DNA of 42,606 nt from assembly GCA_019648995.1 (NCBI GenBank), contig BLXT01003068.1, positions 879,261 through 921,866 of the forward strand. Reading direction: 5' to 3'. The notes under the pieces are model-generated. The model searched no databases. It was not told the DNA's origin and worked only from the letters and a program-made list of their open reading frames with translations. A program made the translations under genes and the position numbers. Positions 8,960-20,991 of this stretch are shown piece after piece. This DNA comes from Plakobranchus ocellatus. Taxonomy: Eukaryota > Mollusca > Gastropoda > Plakobranchidae. The first letter of the stretch is position 1. Every line of letters begins with the position of its first letter.

Positions 8960-11760
8960 AGAAGACATCCATTTTCTCCAAGATTTTTGGCCGAAAGAAA
9001 AAGGAGAGAGACAAAGTCTTGATGCCACCGCCACCTGCCCCACCTCCACTCAAACATCCTCCTGCTCCACCATCCAGCACATCAGGATCAGATATGCACA
9101 GCGAAGGAAGAGAACCCAAAGAGAAAGAGTATGCCACTTTCTCAGCACAATTTCCTCCTCCTGAATGGATGTGGTATCAGCAACAGTTGGAAAAACAAAA
9201 GCGAACTGAGAGTTGGGTGACATTTCAGACTAATAAGACTTCCACTGCTGTAACCGGGTCAGGTCAAATACTGACAGGAGCAAAGATCACTAGCCGGCCA
9301 CCAATGCCCACTAAATCATCGCATCATTACACTTCCAGTCATCGCAAGTCCCTGATCTCTTTACACCATGGTCATGAAAATTATGTTCCCATGGGAGCAA
9401 CAAATTTGGGTGATGGGTTGCACATGGTACCACATGGTATTGACATGATCAAGACTAGCATGGATGTCAATAAGGCCCGCTCAATAAGGCCAGACAACTT
9501 ATATGAAAGCTTCCATAACCCTCCACCCTTGCCCAGATCAAGGGACCACTATCTTCGAAAATCCAGAGATTTTGACAACAGGAAAAATCATCAGCACCAT
9601 CACAGACATACTGTAGAACAAAGGCAATCAGAATATGATGTTATTGATAATCCAGGAGATGTCACACCCCTTCATACATCAAACGTATATCACTCAGTCT
9701 CTGCCCTTTCCCCTGTTACTCCTTTCAATGATGATGGCTCCACCTATGCTAAATTGGCAATGCAGCAGCCCCACCTTGGCCCCCTACATTCCACCCCGAG
9801 GGTTAACACAGTGGGACACTCGGAAAGAACCACTTATCAAGTAGAAGGTCATGAGGCTAGAGACAGAATCTATGGTTCAACATCTCAGGGACACCATCGA
9901 CAGAGGAGCAGCAAAGCTCATCGCTCCAGAAGAAAAGCCCAGCAGAGGATATATAGTTACTATACAGGTGGTAATGGTGCTGGCAGTGACATCAGCTATG
10001 AGTACAAGGGCAAGCTTCCAAACAAAAATTCCTCACGTGCACAATCCCGAGATAGTGGAGTAAATTGTGTTGGCCTTGGTAAGACTGCTGCACAAAACAA
10101 GGGCAAAGGTCCAAGTGACCCAGTGTATGAAAACACTGATAAATCTGACAAACCTCAGCTTCAGTCAGACTTGGTTAAATCTGTCCCACCAAACCATGTC
10201 CATTTTGAAAGAACTGCTGGTGGAGCAGAAGAAGCAAACATGTCACATCCAGCCTATAGTGGTGACATAACAAACCAGGCTTACAATTCTGTAGTTTATG
10301 GTATGGATTCCACAAACCAGGCATACAACTCTGTTGTCTATGGTAGTAGTAGTGTTGTGACAGACATAGGTGGTGGGCCCTCTGTCATGTATGGCACTAT
10401 TGCATCATCTCATTTGGATGGCTCTGAAGTTGGTGTTCCAAAGAACTCTTTGCAAAGTGGCTATTACAATGACATTGAGGATAGCAGTGTTCCAGCATCT
10501 GCCCTGATTACTTGTCAGGTTGAGATAAACCCAACAGCTCATGCTTCACAGGCTGAGGAACTTCATTCACGTCCAGAGTCTCTTGTAGATGTGATTTGTG
10601 CATCATCACCAGGGGTCAGAGAAGTTTCAGGTTCATCTGATGGAGTCGTGGAGGTGGCTGCTGTTGGAGAGGATAATAAGCAAGGCAGCGATGGGGATAT
10701 AGAATCTAGTAGTGAAGAAAATGCTACAGCATTGCAATATCAAAGGGAAGGTGTTGCTGGGCATGATGGGGATGATGAGCATACAGAGGATGAAGGAGAG
10801 GAGTATAATGTTAGTAATCAACCTCTTCATAACAGTTTTTCTGAGGATACTCCAGAGGCTGGGCCTGTAAAGGATTGTGTAGCTAAAATCATTAAACATT
10901 CTGAACCAGGGCAGATCATCAGTGACCAACCTGAAGGGGGGACATCCTCAGAGATGCCACCCCCACCTGCACCTAATGGTACCTCTTCTCAAAGAGAGAA
11001 TTGTTCGAATGGTGTTTCTGGATTTAGGGATCAGTTTGTATCAGACAGTGGTTTTAGTTCCCCTCGAAATCCAGAGGGGGCAACCTCAAACGGGAGTCAT
11101 ACTAGCAGTTTTGGCCAAGAGGGTAGAGAAAGCTGGCACCAAGCTCACAGAAATGGTGCTGCTGTTCGGCAACAACATGGAAATGATGAAGTTGTTGGCA
11201 GCAGTGACGGAGGCCTGCACAATAATGGCAGTGATGTGAACATGGTAAGTAGTGAACACCACAGTGGTTCCACTACCAATGGTGACAGCAGTTGTGATAC
11301 ACAGTCATATAGTTACCCATACAATGATCACAATGGTTCTCAGCTGTCTCACAGAACTTCAAAGAGCTACCCACAATCCCTATTAGTCCCAGTTCCATCC
11401 AGCAGCTTTCAACCTCCAAAAGGACCTGTTCAGTATCTGCAACCTCAGCCTCAGCAACTATCACAAAATATTATTCATATGTACCAGCCATCAGCTATGG
11501 TTGTCCCTCATCCTGACATTTATAACAATAACAACAGTAACTCGGCTTCCATGTATGTTCCTCTACATTCTAACACTGCTGTGCTTAATTCTCAACGCCA
11601 ACCCATCTCAGCCACTAAAGTTAAATACTCTGAAAGACAAGGTTCAGTGGATCTGTGGAAACAGAACAGCACATCAAATGAACTTCATAAGTTTGAAGAG
11701 GAGCAACTCACCAAAAAGTATGGAGTTAATGGAGAGTTTGAAGTTATGGGTGTTTTGTAG
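8960..11760 (+). CDS. last coding exon of an unrecognised scaffold-like protein with Pro-rich and Tyr motifs
   Basis: The exon starts after CCAATAG (the leftover G from 2883 completes a Glu codon) and runs 932 residues to TAG. It opens with a Lys-rich patch (IFSKIFGRKKKERDK), followed by a proline-rich stretch at 9022-9075 suited to SH3, WW or EVH1 binding, and then FPPPEW. Further along come a His-rich run (HQHHHRH, near 9590), SH2-type tyrosines such as LYESF and DPVYENTDK, and a duplicated tyrosine motif at 10270-10344. Next are an acidic region around 10670-10830, a second proline-rich site (MPPPPAPNG), and Ser/Asn- and Gln-rich tails. No enzyme domain, coiled coil or membrane segment is evident, so I infer a mostly disordered intracellular adaptor. 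The folded N-terminal part, if any, lies upstream of the window. An open frame continues upstream of 8960 into the intron but has no support as coding sequence. Confidence 0.9.
10270..10344 (+). repeat. in-frame tandem duplication of a tyrosine motif
   Basis: Codons for TNQAYNSVVYG occur at 10270-10302 and again at 10312-10344, a period of 42 bases. The amino acids are identical, while the Ala, Asn and two Val codons differ synonymously between copies. This gives four closely spaced tyrosines with hydrophobic residues following, which could be kinase targets or docking sites. Confidence 0.9.
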
Positions 11761-14220
11761 CTTGGGGTGATCTGTACATAGATGGAGAATGTATGTTGCT
11801 TGAATTAAATGAACATATGCATTGAAGTAGCTGATTTTTGAATGTGTACAACTTTTGCATGTTGCTGAATGGAGTTATTCTAAAGTAGTTTGCATGTGAA
11901 AGTGATCTGATTATTATTCCTTAATAATAAGTATCTGTGTCATATTCTTTTGGAAAGTTTTTTTCATGAATTTTAATGGCTCAAAGTCTCAAAGCATAAC
12001 TATTTTATTACTTTTGTGAAATAAATAACATTTTTGATATGTTTTACATATTTTCTATTTACAATTTCAATGCAGGCACAGTCTTCCCATTTACTGGTTT
12101 GGAAAAAGTATGAATCAATTTTTTTTATGCTTTTACTTTGCCTTACACTTGGGATTGAAAACCCTGAAATGTATTCATTTTAGACTGATAAATTTGAACC
12201 TTAATTTTTCTGCTTTCTGTTTTACAATGAAGCTGGTGCTATTATTGTGAACAAGTGGCCATTACAGTGTTTGATGATAATACTAGAATACCCTGTTCAT
12301 TTCACTTCAAATCATTTTAAATGTATTCACATTGTTAACCTTTCTCAGTTCCCAGTATATTTGATGTACAAGTTTCTCTTACTTTTTGTGACGCTTTTTC
12401 CATAGGTAGAGTTCTGTCTTTTCCTTTTCTCCCCCTCCCACCTTTCAAGTCACTTGCACAGCTTTAAAAAAAATTACTTCTCTTGTGTATTGGACAACTC
12501 TAAGATTTGGTCCTTGTGAATCTGCCACTTTTTTATTTATATTTTCTATCAGTAAATTTGACAAGAAATCTCAGTGCAAAAATCTTTCTCGCAATTTGGT
12601 TACAGTTTAATTTTTTTTGCCACAGCACAATTCATGAAAAGAAAATTTGTTTCAATTATTTAGTATATAGCATATAATGACCTGAACCACATTTGGAATT
12701 CAATTTACACCCTTTTCAATTTTTTATTTTTTAAATGTTGAACATTATGAGCAAAAATGTTCCATAGAATCGGGCATTACTTTCCCATTTCTCAAATATG
12801 CAAGTAGCTGGGATGCCTGCTTAATAGAGTGTGATCCAAAGAATATCAATATTTTTTATTTTTGCATAGGGAAGGGCTAACATTATGTAATAACCTGCAC
12901 TAGAAGAATTTTTAAAGAGATTGATTTTTATGGTAATGTGCATTGTTTTTTAAAAAATGATTTTTAAAATAGAAATGATTATTATAATGATAAAGTACAA
13001 TCAAGTTGAATCTGGAGAAAGGTTTGAGAAGTTGTGAGACTCACCAGTGTTGAAAATGTCGTCCAAATTCATTCTCTTTCAACGTGACAAGGACTTTGTG
13101 ATCCTAACTACCCCTAAAATTGCTCCTTTTTTCCATAAAGACTTTTGCATAAGCTATTGCTGCTCTGTTGCTTTGTTGTAAGGAACAATGCGATGGATTC
13201 AAGTAGATAGCTATAGATATATAAATAAGTTATAAATAAATATGTGTTGTTTTAAGTTAAATCTCCCAAACGGGTCAAGTTATCAGCAGTATACTTTGCT
13301 GAACACTTTTGTTTAGACTAAAAACTAGTAGGAGATCATCATTGTATAAAGATTTCTTGATATTGAAAGAGCTTTATAGTTTTCAGGAAAAAGAGAATCT
13401 TTTCTCATGGCAGTTTATTTGGAAAGAAAAATTGATTCTATGTTCTGAAATTTATTTAAGAAATGCTGATGCAATATTCCACAGTTTTTTTGCACTTACA
13501 CAGAAATTGAGCTTCAGTTAATGTTTTCATCTATATTTTCGCCTTCAGCCATTTGTAGCTTTAGTTCATCTTTTTCTCTTTCTTACTGTTTTTAAGTAAC
13601 ACCAGCATTATTTTGCTGTTTTCTTCTGATCTATATTTTATTAATTTATGATTTACACTGCAGCTGTCTGAATTTACAAGCACCAAAAAATAAGAAAATT
13701 TTGATGGATTGATGCAAGCAGGGTTAAATAATGAAAAACCAAATTTTTAAACTTCTTTGCATGTAAAACAAAGCAAAATTTTGCAAGAATCGTAATTTTG
13801 TAATATCAGCTGTAAATTCCTTAATTGTTTTATAACAAAGTTATTGATTAATTGTATTTGGCAGATCAGATTTTACATAAATAGAAAATTTAAGTTGGAA
13901 TAATCAATTTGAGTACAATTCTTGTGGTTAGTTCACTCTAGTCATTGTGGTGGTATAGATCACATTTACATTGATTAATTTTGTTTTTCTTTTTGTAAAG
14001 CTGATGTGCAATTTTTTGTAAACTTCTGTCAATCTTTGTTGAATTATATGAAATCTTGTTTTGTATGACTGATTTCAAGGCTTCAATAATCTATTTTAAA
14101 GCTTATAACCAAGTAAAAAATTCTTTTTTCTATGTATAACTTGTATTTGAAAACAAATTTTGTTTTTAAAAAAGTTCACCAAAGTAGAGATAGAGTTTTT
14201 TAAAAATCACTCACAAAAAA

Positions 14221-14236
14221 NNNNNNNNNNNNNNNN
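14221..14236. other. assembly gap (16 N) inside an A homopolymer
   Basis: Sixteen N bases are flanked by A runs on both sides, so the gap probably marks a homopolymer of uncertain length and not missing unique sequence. Confidence 0.95.
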
Positions 14237-15484
14237 AAAAAAAACAGGTCTTGGTATAGAAAGAATTACATTGTCGGACTCTCAAAGAGTGCTTTGAGGT
14301 ACAAAAAAAAAAATTCTGAAACTGAAAATTTTAAAATCCGTTTGGTGAAAAAAGCCTATAAAACAGAAAATGGACCATTTGCCACTTGACATAATACATT
14401 TATATGTCAGATGTTCTATAATTTATATCCTGGCCGTTTATCATTATTTTTTTCTTGTATGGGGGGAGATCAGCAGAGAACTCCTGTTTTTTCTTAAAAA
14501 AAGGTAGAAACATATCCAGATAAATCCAAAAAAATTCCAAGTTCAGTGGTTCTTTGGATGAGCAATGATTATGTAAAGACGTGAAAGTAAAGCACACTTG
14601 CATCTGTTTGTTTGTTCTAAGGCATTTGTAATTCATTTGCGGCAATTGTGATACAGAAATTTCCAGTTTAAAAATGGCTTTACCTATTCACTCCAAATGA
14701 CTTGATCTTGGTCGATGAAATTAAACATCATTTCACTAAATTCCATTACCTTTGTAAGCTCCCCTTACTTGGCAATAGGTGATATATATATATGTATAAT
14801 ATACTGTATATTGTACAGTGTGATGTTTTTGTTTTGTGTATTTATGAATTACATACTGTACTGTTTTTTTCCCAAAGCATTTTGGGTGGGGGACAAGACA
14901 GTTTGTCTAATTTAGATCTACATAGATTCACTCTCTTTTCAAGCTGCACAAGTCCTCACTAGTTGATGCAAAGGTGGGCATGTCTTTTAAAGATCTGTAT
15001 CTTTTTATACAAAATATAAGCATTTACCATTGGTTGCCATTCTCCAAACATCCAAGTACAGAAATGAATAGGTAGGAAAAAATATTACATTTATTGCATT
15101 AAATATATTGTAAATTAATTATCAAAGTCATCCTGATCATTGATTGGGGACCCTGTTGGGCACCTCTTCTTTTTTAGTAGTTTTTGAAATTACTTTGCTC
15201 ATGAATCAGCCAAGATAGCCTAGCCTAACACAGTTTATTTAAAAAGTCAATTCTTTTGTATTTAAAAAAAATTATATGAATCAAATAATTGTAAAAATGA
15301 ACTTGGCACAGGAATTGTATTTTTTTAAAATAAATTATTATTTAGTACTTTTTTTTTCAATTGTGACAGATTTTAAAAGCAGAAGAGAATGCATTCCAGT
15401 ATTTTATCAATGAGCACCTTCGTGTTGGATAGGACAAATTGTTTTAAAATGAAGCTAGTGGCTTTTGTTTGCTTTGTATTTGTA

Positions 15485-15490
15485 AATAAA
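15485..15490 (+). terminator. best candidate polyadenylation signal for the plus-strand gene
   Basis: A canonical AATAAA is followed after about 20 bases by CGTGCAGTCGTCG and then a long T run, matching the usual hexamer, cleavage site and GU/U-rich order. Confidence 0.5.
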
Positions 15491-15512
15491 GGGCCTGATT
15501 TCTAAACGTGCA

Positions 15513-15876
15513 GTCGTCGTTTTTTTTTTCTGGTCCAATTTTTAAAATTTTACTTTCATGTGAGAAAACATGTTACATGTTAGTGGTATCAAAGATTTAA
15601 AGTCAAGATTATGAACATTTTCTCTTAGTGGAATGTAAGCATGGAGCTGTTTGAACTCCATGAGGGAAAGACAAATAATTAAGAGAGAGCTTCCACATCT
15701 TATTTTTTAAATTAATATTAGCTTAGTGGTATTTTAATTGCTTGAATTTAAAGAGTAAAAGCTGATAAATCTATTTTCCAAGAATGATAATTTGGCTCAA
15801 ACTTCAACATATTTCATGGTAGGTATATATACTGGTTACATGTAGAAATTAAGCTTGCTTCTAAAATTTTCCCCCA
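15513..15876. other. spacer, nothing recognised
   Basis: AT-rich sequence downstream of the likely polyadenylation site. A small inverted pair, CATGGAG and CTCCATG, near 15639-15661 could form a 7-bp hairpin but has no supported role. Confidence 0.6.
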
Positions 15877-15995
15877 CAGTGGCTAGGAGTCCGCCCTGAG
15901 TTCGAGCCCCGCCATTAGCGTTCTGGCCTGACAAAAGGCCTGAAAGCCTTAGAATGAGATCACTTGTTGTGAACTGGCTATATACAAACAACCGA
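15877..15995 (+). repeat. tRNA-derived SINE-like fragment
   Basis: AGTGGCTAGGAGTCCGCC resembles an RNA polymerase III A box region, and GAGTTCGAGCCCC at 15898-15910 fits the B box (GTTCGANNC). The two are too close for an intact tRNA, and the sequence continues into a unique tail ending near ACAAACAACCGAACCC. That pattern suits a degenerate tRNA-derived SINE. A tRNA pseudogene is the alternative. Confidence 0.5.
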
Positions 15996-17879
15996 ACCCA
16001 TTATTGATTCTCTATTGAATCTACATACTTTCCTCAGTTATTCTACTTATGACTATCAATGTTTTTAAACTTTTGATACTAGGTCTCACAAAATCAGGTT
16101 TCTGAGATAACTTGAATTTATAAATCTTCTCGCTCATTAGCCTTCTGCATTAAATATGGTACTTATGTGTTCAAAGAGACAGAAAACATTAATGTGGTTT
16201 ACATACACATATTTTATTAATTATTGTATGTAAGATGTAATGTTTCATTCAGCACCACCTTGCATCTCCCTAACTAGGGAGCTTCTTCATTAACTTCATG
16301 AACAAGTATAACCTTGATTGTGAACATTCTAAGTTATACAAAATTATTGTTGAAATGTTTTGCAAGCTTACACTACAGAATCTTACATTTCATTTTTGAA
16401 AAGCACATTTTGATTACAGAATCAGCTTGAAAAACTGCAGTGTTTTGCAACCTAAATACATGTAAAAGGTTTTTGATCTTGAAAAAAAATTGTCATTATC
16501 ATCACTTACATAGACCTACCTCTTGCTGCAAATAAAAACAAACCACATTGAAATTTTGTTTAAGTTAACTGCACTTTCATAATGGATCTGATTATTGAGA
16601 TGGATTATACCCAAATTATGACAGCCCAAAAAGTTTGAGGATTTAGTCTAATTTCATTTTCTTGCTATAGCCATTGCCATTTTACTGTACAAGGCCAAAC
16701 AAACAAAAAAAAAAAATGTTAGCCCTACAAGTTGGTAAACTATTTTAAAAATTAGACAAAGACTAAAGAGAAACTCACATATTTTCTCAAAATAAAATCT
16801 CTTTTATTTTTTTTAGCTTTTTGATCCTATAACTTTCCCCCCAAATGAAATAGAAGATCCAGAGAGTTTATTATCTAGGTACAAGGAAAAAAACAAAACT
16901 CCTTTCACCTGAACTATACCAAGATCCAGTGTGCCTATTGTTCAAGTTAACATATATAACCTCACTTTTGAATGTTAGCTCAGGCCCCTCTCTTGATTGT
17001 GTGCATGAACAAGGTTTAAAAGTTTCTGTCTAATTTTGTTTTTCTTTAGTTTAAGTAAATGTACAATGCATTCTGGCAATAACACGAAAGGGACTACATC
17101 ATACATGTATTGACATCAATAATCATGGCAATATAACTTAAGTTTTTTGTATCAATAGCTAGAGGGGAAAATGCCCTCTTTTTGTATCCTCACATCTTGA
17201 CAAACTAGCAAAAAAAAAAATTGGAACTTGATGTAAATGTCAATATGAGCAATTGCCAAAAGGTGGACCCCAAAATTATGTCACGTTTTTTCCTGCATTT
17301 TGAAAAAAGATTCTCCAGTTACAAAAGAGAAGAGTGCAATTGAGTATCAGTGAAGTAATATTCATGCAGATTTGGATAGCAGGAGTAGATCCATGTAAAA
17401 AATAATGATCTATGTCTCTTCACTTGGTTGTGAATGAGCTTAATATGTCAATGGGTGACCACTTTTTTGGCGATTTTGTCATCGTAGTTATGTTCAAAAC
17501 ATAATTTGTTAATTTGGACAGCAAGGATGTGTCCAAAACTGATTTTTTAAATATAAAGCAGTACCTCTTATGCCATCACACTCACTAAATCAAAATTTAT
17601 GTATTGATGAGTTACATTTTTTCAAATAGGACTTGTAGAACATGGTTCGCACATAACTATATATGATGACAGCCCACGTTTTGGCAAACCCTCATATACC
17701 CAGAGTGGCAATACATGTATCAGTCAAGTCGTAATAACATTTTTACAACAACTTTGTGACAAAATGAAGGCATAGCATGATGTGTTAAGCCCGTTTAACA
17801 AAAGAACAGTGTAAAATACTTCAATTTCTACTACTAAATATCTTGTTTGTTTGCACCAAATTGGAGTGTCATATTCATG
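15996..17879. other. intergenic stretch, nothing recognised
   Basis: AT-rich sequence without open frames above background, without clear repeats and without RNA-like structures that I could see. A short palindrome, CTCCCTAACTAGGGAG, is at 16265-16280. Confidence 0.6.
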
Positions 17880-18292
17880 CAGAGCTGCCAACCTTATGCT
17901 AAAAACGTGTATTTACTATTTGGATGCCTTTTTGGCCATTGACACCAATTTGTTGAATTGTTAGCCTTTTTGCCAGAGAGACCATTTTTCAATCACTCAA
18001 AAAACCATTTTCAGATGAATTACTCAAGTCAAAAGGACAAAATCAGCCACTGCAGTGTTTCTTCAGTACTAAAGTTCCTAAAGGTCAGTATTTTGAACTA
18101 TAATTTTAGCCGAGATTCATATTTGCCATCATTTCTTTCTCAGATAGGCCAGCAGTTGAGTGTTTTGTCAAAATTCATGCTTTACATAAGCGGTAGATTT
18201 TCTTAATACATGATTATACGCTTTTTTGGTAATCTTACACATTTTTTTGCTCAAGTCCTACACTTTCCTGGCTGGATGAGTTGGCAGCTCTG
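17880..18292. mobile_element. 413-bp MITE with 13-bp perfect inverted ends
   Basis: The left end CAGAGCTGCCAAC (17880-17892) is matched perfectly by its inverse complement GTTGGCAGCTCTG (18280-18292). There is no coding capacity for a transposase inside. The CAGAG start fits hAT-type termini. The flanks TATTCATG and TTTCTCTT do not form an obvious 8-bp target duplication, so either the copy is old or the class is different. The ends resemble those at 2995, 7848-7860 and 34373-34385. Confidence 0.65.
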
Positions 18293-18661
18293 TTTCTCTT
18301 TAGCGTGCTTGAAAAATATAATAAGCATCAATTTAAAACCCATAATGGTTGTGGTGTTTGAGTAAAAAAATACTGAGCGCACTTTAGTGCTGATTTGGCA
18401 TTTTAAACAATTTGTATTTAAAAAGCAAAAAAAAAAGGCGAATGAGTCTGTGCAATTTATTTTAAAAAATACCCCACAAAACAAAATTGGACATAGGCAA
18501 AGGGAGAGAGAGAGAATTTATAGTAGTTTAAAGTTTCTCTAATTACAACTCATTTTTATTCTGAAAAACTTCCACCCGAATAATGGAAAATCCAAGGTAA
18601 CTCTTATTTGGATGGATAAAACCGTTCGACCTGAAAAGTAGATAAAAAAGGTCCATGTTGT
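18293..18661. other. spacer, nothing recognised
   Basis: AT-rich sequence with a short GA run near 18505. Open frames on the minus strand here lack any recognisable features. Confidence 0.55.
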
Positions 18662-18663
18662 TA

Positions 18664-19532
18664 CAGTCGACTTCACTTGAGTCGACTTCGTGTGACTCGA
18701 TTTTCTTTTGAGTCGATTGTAATTTCTCGGAATGGTCCCCTTTATAGTAGTTTTATTGTAAAGAGAAAGCTGATGAGTCGATGTTGACTTAGCCGTTCTG
18801 ACGGTCAAGTGGATCCTCTTTCTTTGCTCCCCCTCCCTTTGTGTTTGCTAGTTCTCAGTGAATAAGTCGATCTTCCATCCAGAAACTAGATATAGATCTA
18901 GTTTAAAGAATAAAAAATCTTGCGTGTGCTATCATTAATCTGTAGCAACAGGCAACCATAAAACATGGCCTGCCAGACTTGACTGTTACCCGTATAATAA
19001 GCCTTGAGAACCTTAGGAGACGTGAAACAACTCGAGTGTTACGGGCAACGGTTACTTACAGTCCAAACTACCCAACCGACATTACCCCTTCCCCACATTT
19101 CCGCACAGCGGCCCTAGCCGGAGGCTGTGTTTACTCGCCAGTCATCACTGTCTAGGATAACATTAACAATCGAGCCTACACAGACAATGCCTGTCTGTGT
19201 CTGCCATTTCCCGTCCCCCCCCACTAACCACAGCCCCTTTCCACGGCCAGCGCTGTAGGAGTGGTCATGTTCACGCATCCGGTACAAGTGTGTACTTTAC
19301 TCTCCCCCTCTCTCCCTCTGATAGGTCTAGGCGTTGGCGCCTCGCGCATCACTAGGCCTACAGTCTCATCACTTTCTCCCCTCCCCCCTCACATACATCA
19401 GTACCGGTACCGCTGTTTTGACACGTTGCTCGCCCCTTCCCAATCACTGGAAAAAAATGGATGAGTGGATGTATGGATAAGTCGATGTTGATTTTAATCC
19501 CCCAAAGACATCGACTTATCAGTAGTCAACTG
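18664..19532. mobile_element. 869-bp non-autonomous pogo/Tigger-like element
   Basis: TA dinucleotides at 18662-18663 and 19533-19534 flank CAG...CTG termini. The left end CAGTCGACTTCACTTGAGTC and the inverse complement of the right end, CAGTTGACTACTGATAAGTC, align well. The core word GAGTCGA or AAGTCGA repeats several times within each end. A TA duplication with such ends is typical of the pogo/Tigger group of Tc1-mariner. The GC-richer interior (about 18930-19440) has no transposase. Confidence 0.75.
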
Positions 19533-19534
19533 TA

Positions 19535-20991
19535 TTTGGAACAATTCCACTCCAACATGCTTTTTTTTTTGCCATACAAACATTTTTCTATATTTAACAT
19601 TGAGATGATAAAGTTTAAGCAATAGTTTTTTTCAGTAAGTAGGAATGAAATTGTTTAATTCTCTTTATTATATTCACAATTTTTGCATTGTCATATTTTT
19701 ACAGTTTTAGCCTATAAACACCATGTTGAGAGACCATTTTTTTTTTATTACCAAAGACAAAAGCTTATGATTACACATGAAATAATGGGAGAAAAGCTAA
19801 AAAAAAGCTGCAAAATCTAAAAGTAAAACTGACATTAACTAGGAGTAGGATAAATATCAAAGTTTGATTTTGAAACAAATCAGAATTTTCACCTAGGGTA
19901 GTAGTTCCACTTCTGGTTCTTGGTTATTTTGAAGTCAAGTAATTTCACTAAATAATTCTCTCTTTAAGTACGTATCACAAACTGTTTTTCACAACTGTCT
20001 CTATGATATTGGAAATATATTCATTGCAAAGAAACATGAAGAATACAACAAAAAACAAAAAAAAATTGAAATTGGATGATGAATTAAAGATTTATGCAAT
20101 TTTTAATTTTACGAAAACTAATTTTCACAAGTAAACAAATGGGCAAAAAAAAGTAAAGATTATGAAAAAATAAACAAAAGCCATTAATTGATTCTGAGGC
20201 CAAAAAATTACTTTCCTATCAGGCCATGTACATGTTTAGTGCACACAGGAAGTTTTATAGACATATTTTTAGAATAGAAAATACAGCAATTTTGTAAAAA
20301 CCCTAAAAAACTATAATTTTTGTTGATTTACGTAACAAAATGCTGAAAATGCCATTTTTAAGACATCATTTTTTTTTCATATCTTTAAAAATAATGAATG
20401 GATTCTTATTATTATAATATCTAATTCTCATGAACAAGTTGCAGACATCACATTAAATTTTCTTCAGACAGTTGAGGAAAATGTAATCCTGAAATTGATG
20501 TGCCACAAAGTCTTGGCACTGCTCATTTTGACATTTGGAAAAAAATCAGCAAAATATGCAGATCACGGCAATTATTGTTCAATTAGAAAATAATGGAATT
20601 GGAAATGCTAGAGCTATCAAACTTTCCCACCTTGTGTTATTTTTGGATGCTAGTTTAAAAAATGCAACTCATTTTAAGCTAAAATCAATACATTTTTAAA
20701 GAAACAGCCTGTGAATATCAAAACAAATGTACAACAAAGAAAAAAAACTATAGTTAAAAACTGCTGTGACATCTTAAAACATCCAATAAAGCCATGTTGT
20801 AATTTTGAAAACTGAGGATGTTGCACACATGCATGAAAATCATTTTAAAGGCATTATGAAATACATTCAACCCTAAACAAAATTCAAAATATGATACCAT
20901 AGTAAGCTTTCTAAATTTGAACTTGAAAGAAAAATTCATGCTGTAAAACATTTTCAGATTACTACTAAAGTGCAAGTGTTGATGTTAATTG
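19535..20991. other. intergenic stretch, nothing recognised
   Basis: Very AT-rich, with A-rich patches near 20050 and 20140. No gene or clear repeat was seen. Its right part may include the terminal region of the decayed element whose coding remnant begins at 20992. Confidence 0.5.

Larger units (their letters stand above)
11761..15512 (+). other. probable 3' untranslated region of the plus-strand gene
   Basis: AT-rich sequence with no coding signal follows the TAG. It is rich in ATTTA-type words and T runs. Candidate AATAAA hexamers lie at 12020-12025, around 13231-13243 and at 15485-15490. The last has the best context, with a GT/T-rich stretch about 20-40 bases further on. If the last is used the UTR is about 3.7 kb; the earlier ones may give shorter isoforms. 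Its extent is an inference from signals only. Confidence 0.5.

Noticed and set aside
10922..11239. Alternative-frame open frames inside the last exon
   Set aside because: Overlap the long, composition-consistent main frame and show no features of their own.
15877..15950. Intact tRNA gene
   Set aside because: A and B box-like sequences are too close and no cloverleaf with paired acceptor stem could be formed; a SINE fragment or pseudogene fits better.
16265..16280. CTCCCTAACTAGGGAG palindrome as a regulatory site
   Set aside because: Isolated 6-bp stem in intergenic DNA, expected by chance at this scale.
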